DNA of 64,000 bases from Apostichopus japonicus (Eukaryota; Echinodermata; Holothuroidea; Aspidochirotida; Stichopodidae): contig NC_092579.1 of NCBI RefSeq assembly GCF_037975245.1, positions 22,797,166 through 22,861,165 of the forward strand. Direction: 5' to 3'. Shown in pieces: positions 57,274 through 64,000 of the stretch (positions within the stretch are counted from its first letter, which is position 1; every line of letters begins with the position of its first letter). The position numbers were made by a program, and so were the translations under genes. Under the pieces are notes generated by a model. That model did no database searches. It saw only the letters and a program-made list of their open reading frames with translations, and had not been told where the DNA came from.

Positions 57274-59177
57274 ATATGATTTACTCCAGTGATTTCCATA
57301 AGTTTTCACATCCGTTACGGTACCGCTCGGTACTACTTCTATTTTCAGTTCTGTAACCAGGGAGTTGTTATGTTCCATAACAACTCCCTGCTGTGACTAT
57401 AGCGAGTCCAACTTCCACGGTAGCAAATTGCCAGATAACAATCTTTCAAAGAGGAACTGTTTTTATATTACCACAACATGTATTAATATATATATTAATA
57501 GCCATATTTACAGGTATGACTGTGTGTGACGTCAGAGAACCCCATGGGGATGTTTGCTTTGTGAAGGGTTAGATTAATATAAGGCAAAGTTCGTAATCAT
57601 AAAGATTAACGGTCTTCAATGGGAAGGGAAAGATATATAGGAAACCAGAAAGTCTATATTTCCTGGGCGTATAGTTTGGTGGTATTGAGGGCTTCTCTAC
57701 TCACTCTCGGCCGCAATATACGGTAGACTCATTAAACATTTGTGTCGAATCTGTGGCGGAGGAGAGAGAAGGCTAGCAGCCTGGTGATGGATGAGTGGAG
57801 GTTGAGAAGGGAGATGGGGTCTAATATTTTACAATTGCCTTTAATTTTATTTTATTTAAATTAAATTAAATTTATTTGCAATTGCAATAATTTAATTTAA
57901 TTGCAATTGTTCAAACATTATTAGCTCCAGTTTATAATCATAGGCATACGTTAACAAAATCGCATATTCCTTACCAACACATTTTAAATGTAAAAAAACA
58001 ACTCCAAATGAAGTTCTTTTAACGCTACGTACGTATCGGCCTATTCTTAGGACACATGTGGAGTTCAACAAGCCTGCATCTTGCTTGAATCCTGTTAAAT
58101 GAAAAATTAGGCACCTTATATACAGTATCTTGTGAAATATTTTCAGACGAGGAGGGGGAGAATATCTCTGATTGGGGGCCTAGGTTTATAACTTATCGGT
58201 TGGGGTGGGATATAGGGGGACCCAAAGGGGAGGGGGCCCGTTTGTTTTGTAGAAGGTAAGGGAGGGGGGTAATATAGGGGGAAAGAGGAGTAAATAGTAT
58301 ACCCCCTGATTTGGGATTTTCACTCATCTGTGAAATGGTATAGTTGAGCCTGCACATGCACATGCACATCGAGAAACATTTTCAAGCCATTATACTCGGT
58401 GTCATATTTTTCTTTTCCTTATACACAGCCTATATAGAGCGCTGTAACGTTGTAAAGGCGTATAGTGAAACGTATTTATGAAACTACAGCAATTAGATAA
58501 TCATGATTTCATTTTCGTAACTTCAGGAAACAATAAAAAATCGCGAAAGTATAATCTATGTTTTTTTTTATTTATGGTATATCTTATAGTTTTCAATGAG
58601 TTTATAAATAACATCTGGATTTTCCCAGTTCCCTGGTTTGGGCCTACAATGTTGTGTTTGTTTTTAACGGATGAATTCAAGTTAATACGCGAAAGTCACT
58701 GATTGAAAATTCGCTATTAGAGCGGGACAATTGAGTGTTAAGTATAGTGTTACAATGTGTATTACACTAGTACAATCACAGAACAGGATTCTCTGAGAGT
58801 TGAGAGAATCGTGAGGGTTCAGGAATTTGGAGGTTAGGGGGGAAGAGGGGGAGTGGGAAATCCGTCATTTTGTGACGTTTTAATGAAACTTTGAGGCAGG
58901 GTCGTCTTTTTTCATCGTACTACATGTACTTTATGAAGCATTTTGTGCTGACCGTTGATACATTGTATCGGACCTATTATTGAAGTTGGTTAATAGATCC
59001 CGAGTAACGCACGCGAACCTATAAGGCAGTGTCATAGAAATTGATAAGCAATTTCTATGGGCAGTGTACACTGATCAGTGAAATGAAGTCATATACAATC
59101 TAGCAGCTTTCGGAAATAACGATGTAAAGATCCTATTTATTAATTTCTTCTTACACTGAGCGGACCATAGGTCATAT

Positions 59178-59408
59178 GGAGTGTAAGCTCAGTGGTTAAC
59201 GCCGGTGCCTTTCAATCATAAGGTCCCGAGTTCGAGTCACTCGAAGATTAATTGTATGTCGTCCAGTTACAGAGTTGTTGACAATTCATAATCATGGACG
59301 TGAAATATGAATCTAAGAGACTGACTTCGGTCAGCTTGCGGCTTTGATAAGCCAATGATGGCTTCTTCACGAGGTCCTGCTTGCAGGAGGATCTCAAATA
59401 CATACATA
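59178..59408 (+). mobile_element. tRNA-derived SINE, copy 2 (plus)
   Basis: Box A TAAGCTCAGTGGTTAACGCC, box B GAGTTCGAGTCAC, a body with TGACTTCGGTCAGCTTGCGG and GATAAGCCAATGATGGC, ending AATACATACATATA. The head is not a functional tRNA because the anticodon arm and acceptor pairing are lost. Confidence 0.88.
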
Positions 59409-61522
59409 TATTGCTTGCCGCTCGTTGATTCAACAGGCGCCGCCGCTGGTTCATTGGAACAAAGCGTGGGAGACCAGCGGTCCCGTTAGGATGAATAAAC
59501 CGCGAAGTCTCATTGGTCTATCACGTTACACAAAACCAGGGTTATATATACGTACGGTCACGTTCATTCAAAATCGCCTAGTTTGTTTTTTCGCGTCTAC
59601 GGGTAACGCGAGGATGCCGCTGAAATATTTCAGGTAGTATACCTATGGGCCTATACCTGACAGCAACACCAATGGTTTTAAACTTTATTCAAGTGACCAG
59701 TTAACCGGTGCCGACCCGTACTAATCGGTAGAACAATAAACATTATACATAGATATGAAAAAACGATTTTCCATACCATATTTCATATTTTTGACCCAAA
59801 TTAACGCTTCAGAACTTGTTAAGGTTATATTTTCGATTTCCTTCCGTTCTGACGCATATACTTTCCGGTAGGAAATTTTATACATGTAAAGAGATTTGAC
59901 TACTATATTTGTTGGCAAAGGCTCGGAAACTGTTCATCACCGGTCACCCGAGATTGAGGAATCAAAAGAAACAAAAGGCCAGGGATAGATGACGTCAGAT
60001 CTTCCAAAACGGTCAGTTTAGCCGACCAGTTGACATTAGTCATCCTCGTTAACCAGCCCCACACTAAAACCTCATATCGACGACCATTGTAACATGTGAC
60101 ATGGGTTTGATGAGTCATAAATATTATGAACCAAAAAAATGAAAACTTCCACGACGAAAGATGACAATTTGTGTACTACTTTTTATTTATTATTTTTATT
60201 TTTTTATTCTTTCTTAAAATAAGTAAAATTTTCATTTTTACAATAAAATACATAGTTGTCAAATGTGGTCTCTGTGGTGTTGTGATTAAAGTTTGAAAAA
60301 AGAGAAAACAAAAAACAACAAAAGAATAATGCAACATGTATTTATATGAAGGTTCATATAAACCAGGTGGAATGATATTAAAATTTATTAAACAAAGAAG
60401 GTAAAATTGATGGTAGATATAAAAAAGGAACAGAAAATAAAAATGAGAAGTAATATTTATGTTTCCCACAAAAAAACATGATAGTAACGATTCCCGATTT
60501 ATTTTCGATCATTCGTTAACTGTGCCTTTTGTTTCTAAACACATAATTGATACAGAACAATGGTTTTTTGTTGTTGACACACAATAGCTCTATTGTAAAA
60601 TGATGGTACTACAATAGAGAATAAGTGACACCCTTTTACCTTTACCCCACTCGCAACCAATACCAATGACCATTTCAAGTGCTGGTCTAATTTGAATTTT
60701 TAGCTTGTTTTTTGGGGGAAAGACAAAGGTTAAAAATCCACTTATATGATTATCGCTATTAGCAGTTATTGCATTACAAAGTTTTTTTATTTTGTTACTC
60801 TTTGTGCATAGGAGTATATAGATCCTCTTGCACATGTAGGGTGTCACCACACAGTATTGTCAATCTCTTATTTCTATACTGTTGCTTTCATTTCAACATT
60901 CTTGCTGCATCATTATAAATAGTTAGAGATAAAAAAATCAAAAAATTCATTGGTTTTGGCAAAAAAGAAAGAATGTCACAAGTTGATATAAAAAACTTTT
61001 AAAAATTGTTGTACTAAAATTTAGATTGATTCATTTTCATCGGTAAATGTCATTGTTATATATCTCTCAATATTATAAGGCCATGATTCCCATCCTGTGC
61101 ATGTAATAATTCAACAAGCAAAAAAAAATAAGAAAAAACAAATAGAAAAAAGAACCAAACAAGCTAAATTACCTGACCATTTCAGCATATTCTAGCTACC
61201 TGTGATCCTTAGATAATTATAAAATGTTGTTGTAAAGGGCCCTCATATACAAATCTCCTTTGTATAGACAATGTGTGTGAACACAGTTGTGTGTATTAGC
61301 AGTGGTTAGCTGGATAGGACCTAATAGCAAACCTTATTGGTTAACAAACTATTTGTTGAGAGCTTCTAATTTATCCCACCCATCTTGATTACATATTAGT
61401 TAACTGATAAGCAACTAACTACCGTGTTGATATGAAACTAAGTTGATACAAAATACAATCAATCTTTTGGTGGTCATTAACCAGAAGTCAAACACACTGT
61501 GGCAGAAGTTCCTTGTTCATAA

Positions 61523-61760
61523 GGAGTGTTAGCTTAGTGTTTTACGTAGGTGCCTTTCAATCATAAGGTTCCAAGTTCGAGTCACTCCAAGATTAATGTA
61601 TGTCGTCCAGTTACAGAGTTGTTGACAATTGACAATTCATAATCATGGACGTTAATTATGAATGTAAGAGACTGACTTCGGTCAGCTTGCGGCTTTGATA
61701 AGCCAATGATGGCTTCTTCGCGAGTTCCTGCTTGCAGGAGGATCTCAAATACATACATAG
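61523..61760 (+). mobile_element. tRNA-derived SINE, copy 3 (plus)
   Basis: Close copy of 59178-59408 with a more degraded box A (TTAGCTTAGTGTTTTACG), a 7-bp local duplication GACAATT, and tail AATACATACATAG. Confidence 0.88.
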
Positions 61761-64000
61761 TAAATCATACATTTATGACAAGGAAATTCATACATTCACA
61801 ATAAGCTATGAATATTCTTTACAGTTGCAAATGGTTTCTCTCCCATTGGTTCTTTTAAGAAATGTCTCTGGTCTTTGACGTTGTCATCCATCTAATTTTG
61901 AACGGAATCAATGGCTACACCGATACTAAACAAAACTCCCAACCAGACCAAATTTTTTCTTTCTCCCGATATAACAATCACCCATTGAGCGGTAATTGAT
62001 AACAAATGGCTGACCTACATTCCTCCATTTCTCCTCACATAGGTCAAAAGGTGAAATCTAAAAAATATTTTGATAATTTGATATCACCAATATTTAAAGG
62101 GATGATTATAATGCAAAGAATGAAGTTTGATATGTTTTTTAATCTGTCAGAAATCATTTGCTACCAGTTGTGGTTATTTTCTAAACCACTTTTATTGCAA
62201 TCATGAGCTGCTCTGTTCAAACCGTTTTTGGTGGTTGTCCATCAAGGGTTACATTAATAAAGTAGAAAACCTCAGCAGAAAAACAGGACTTAACAGCCGT
62301 TAGAGCCTCCATACTTGTACATTGTAGGCTAGGTTAGGTGTATCTGCTATGACAGTGTTGTAGGCCATAGGCTCAGTACTGATTTTCAATTTGGGTAAAA
62401 AACTAGACATTCGACATCTCAAGACGGTAAAGTAACAAGACAGGAAATTTTCTTTCTTTTTTCATTTTGTGCTTTTGTAATTGTTGTGGGAGACTGTGGG
62501 TCTGTAAAAATACAACTAGAAACTTCAAGGTGTGCTTAGTAGTCTACAAGAGAAACAATAAAATGTTACCATAGAAACTGTTACTATGGCAATGGAGAAG
62601 GAATGACCAAACAAGTGACATTCATCTGGAACAGTTAAACATCAAAACAGCCTTTCCAGAAGAGCAAGAAACATTCGCAAGAAATATCCGATTGGAGATA
62701 TCGTGTCCCGTCAGTTTACATGCTTGTGTAACTGGAAGTTACTGCCAAGTAATTTTGTGTTGGGTGTTTTTCAGGTCCCCCCTCCTCCCCCTGCCCTCAC
62801 ACTAACAACACAGTGCACTTAACTTTTGATATCTCCACAGAACTTTTTCATGCTAAAAATCTCTTAACTGCTCAACTAGCTGCTCTTTGTGACCTCTGAA
62901 ATGACCTCGGCAGGCGTATCAATAACCAGATGATAACATTTAGCCCATCACTGCCACACCTGGAGAGGAAAGAAGAAGAAGTAGAAGAACATTGAAACAC
63001 AAAATAAGACCACAGTTGAAAGTGGGAAACAAAATTAATTCAGGCAATCATTTCTATTCAACATGATTACATCATCTTTGAACTCTTGAAGTATTTTTTC
63101 TGGAACAGGGAATATAACCTTGGGCAATTTTTCTAGGACAGTTCCTACTACGTTTTGAAGTGACTGTGTTAAAAGCACACACTATCTTTGCAAAGCCCTC
63201 ACATGTTCAACATGTGACAATTTTTTAAGCAAAATCATTTAACTCGACGTGCAACGTACGCCAAATAAAAATTCCCTTTTCACGCAACCTTGAGGTTTGA
63301 TTTTGAGTTTTCAATGCACTGCTTTACAATACCACGTGACAGCAATTCACTATTTTTATGGTTTCTTTTTGGCATTTACTCAAGATACAATAGAAACACT
63401 CCCCTTCCCCCTCCCCAACAAAAAAAAAAACAAGGAAGATAAAAGTTGGTTTGCGTTCTGTTGAGTGAAAGGTACCATTGACAGAGTACAACCAGTACAT
63501 AACTAATGGAGCTTGGATGATGAAACATCCGACCTTTGACCAAATTTTGACAGACTTCTTTCTTCAATTTTTCAGCATACTCTCTGAAGCAGATAGTACG
63601 CCAAGTTCTCAGGTGATGCAAGTCATTTCTACAACGGTCGTTAGGAATAATTTGTGGCTTATGGTTTGATCTAAAATGCTACAATGGGAGGTGGAGGGGG
63701 TACAGTAGGTGCAAAGAAAGGCACGGAAAAGGAGGGAAGGGGGGGCGGTTGGAGTAGAGTGGTGGGGGAAGGGAAGTGGAAGGGGGACTGGGATGGAATT
63801 AATTGATGCAACACGTTTCAACTTGACATCCTTAAACTAGAGATATACGCACATTTGTTATGTTCAACTTTTAAAAATGAAAAAAAAAAATGGGGAGAAG
63901 TTGATGAAATCTTGCCATCTTTCATACATAGACCCTTATGCATAAGGGCAATAGTAATTTCAATCCACCATAGTGTGCACTGCCCTCACTTTTTGGGGGT

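Overview
This is a eukaryotic (metazoan) window. It has protein genes split by GT-AG introns, abundant microsatellites, tRNA-derived SINEs, decayed non-LTR retrotransposons and many short terminal-inverted-repeat DNA elements. Conservation of the IFT140 exons and the repeat style suggest a marine invertebrate deuterostome, possibly an echinoderm. That taxonomic guess is inference only.

Three protein genes can be supported. (1) Plus strand, 2306-9980: the last seven coding exons of IFT140, a ciliary IFT-A subunit, whose 5' part lies left of the window. (2) Minus strand, 31306 to 20702: a complete three-exon MFSD6-like major facilitator gene of 516 residues. Its 8.6-kb first intron holds a dead L1/Tx1-type LINE, which is itself interrupted by an inverted-repeat/satellite element. 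(3) Minus strand, 54029 to 41125: a complete three-exon gene for an unrecognised 518-residue polytopic membrane protein. Every splice junction in all three models keeps the reading frame.

Layout: 0-10 kb IFT140 and its introns; 10-20.5 kb the interval between convergent genes, holding a 1.84-kb C-rich 10-bp minisatellite, a SINE, a hAT-like element and a dead Jockey/I-like LINE; 20.5-31.3 kb the MFSD6-like gene; 31.3-41 kb intergenic, with hAT-like elements, long TA tracts and a large foldback element with a 13-bp array; 41-54 kb the orphan membrane-protein gene with insertions in its introns; 54-64 kb mostly noncoding, with three copies of one SINE family, a TA tract and possibly the 3' end of another minus-strand gene.

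The genes do not form an obvious pathway; this is an ordinary animal neighbourhood. The most unusual content is structural: two foldback-type elements (27171-28731 and 36816-38559), a long hairpin with a hammerhead-like apex (51781-51976), three families of short elements with 8-bp target duplications, and an excess of the palindrome TGACGTCA right of 22 kb. No operons, CRISPR arrays or genuine tRNA or rRNA genes were seen.
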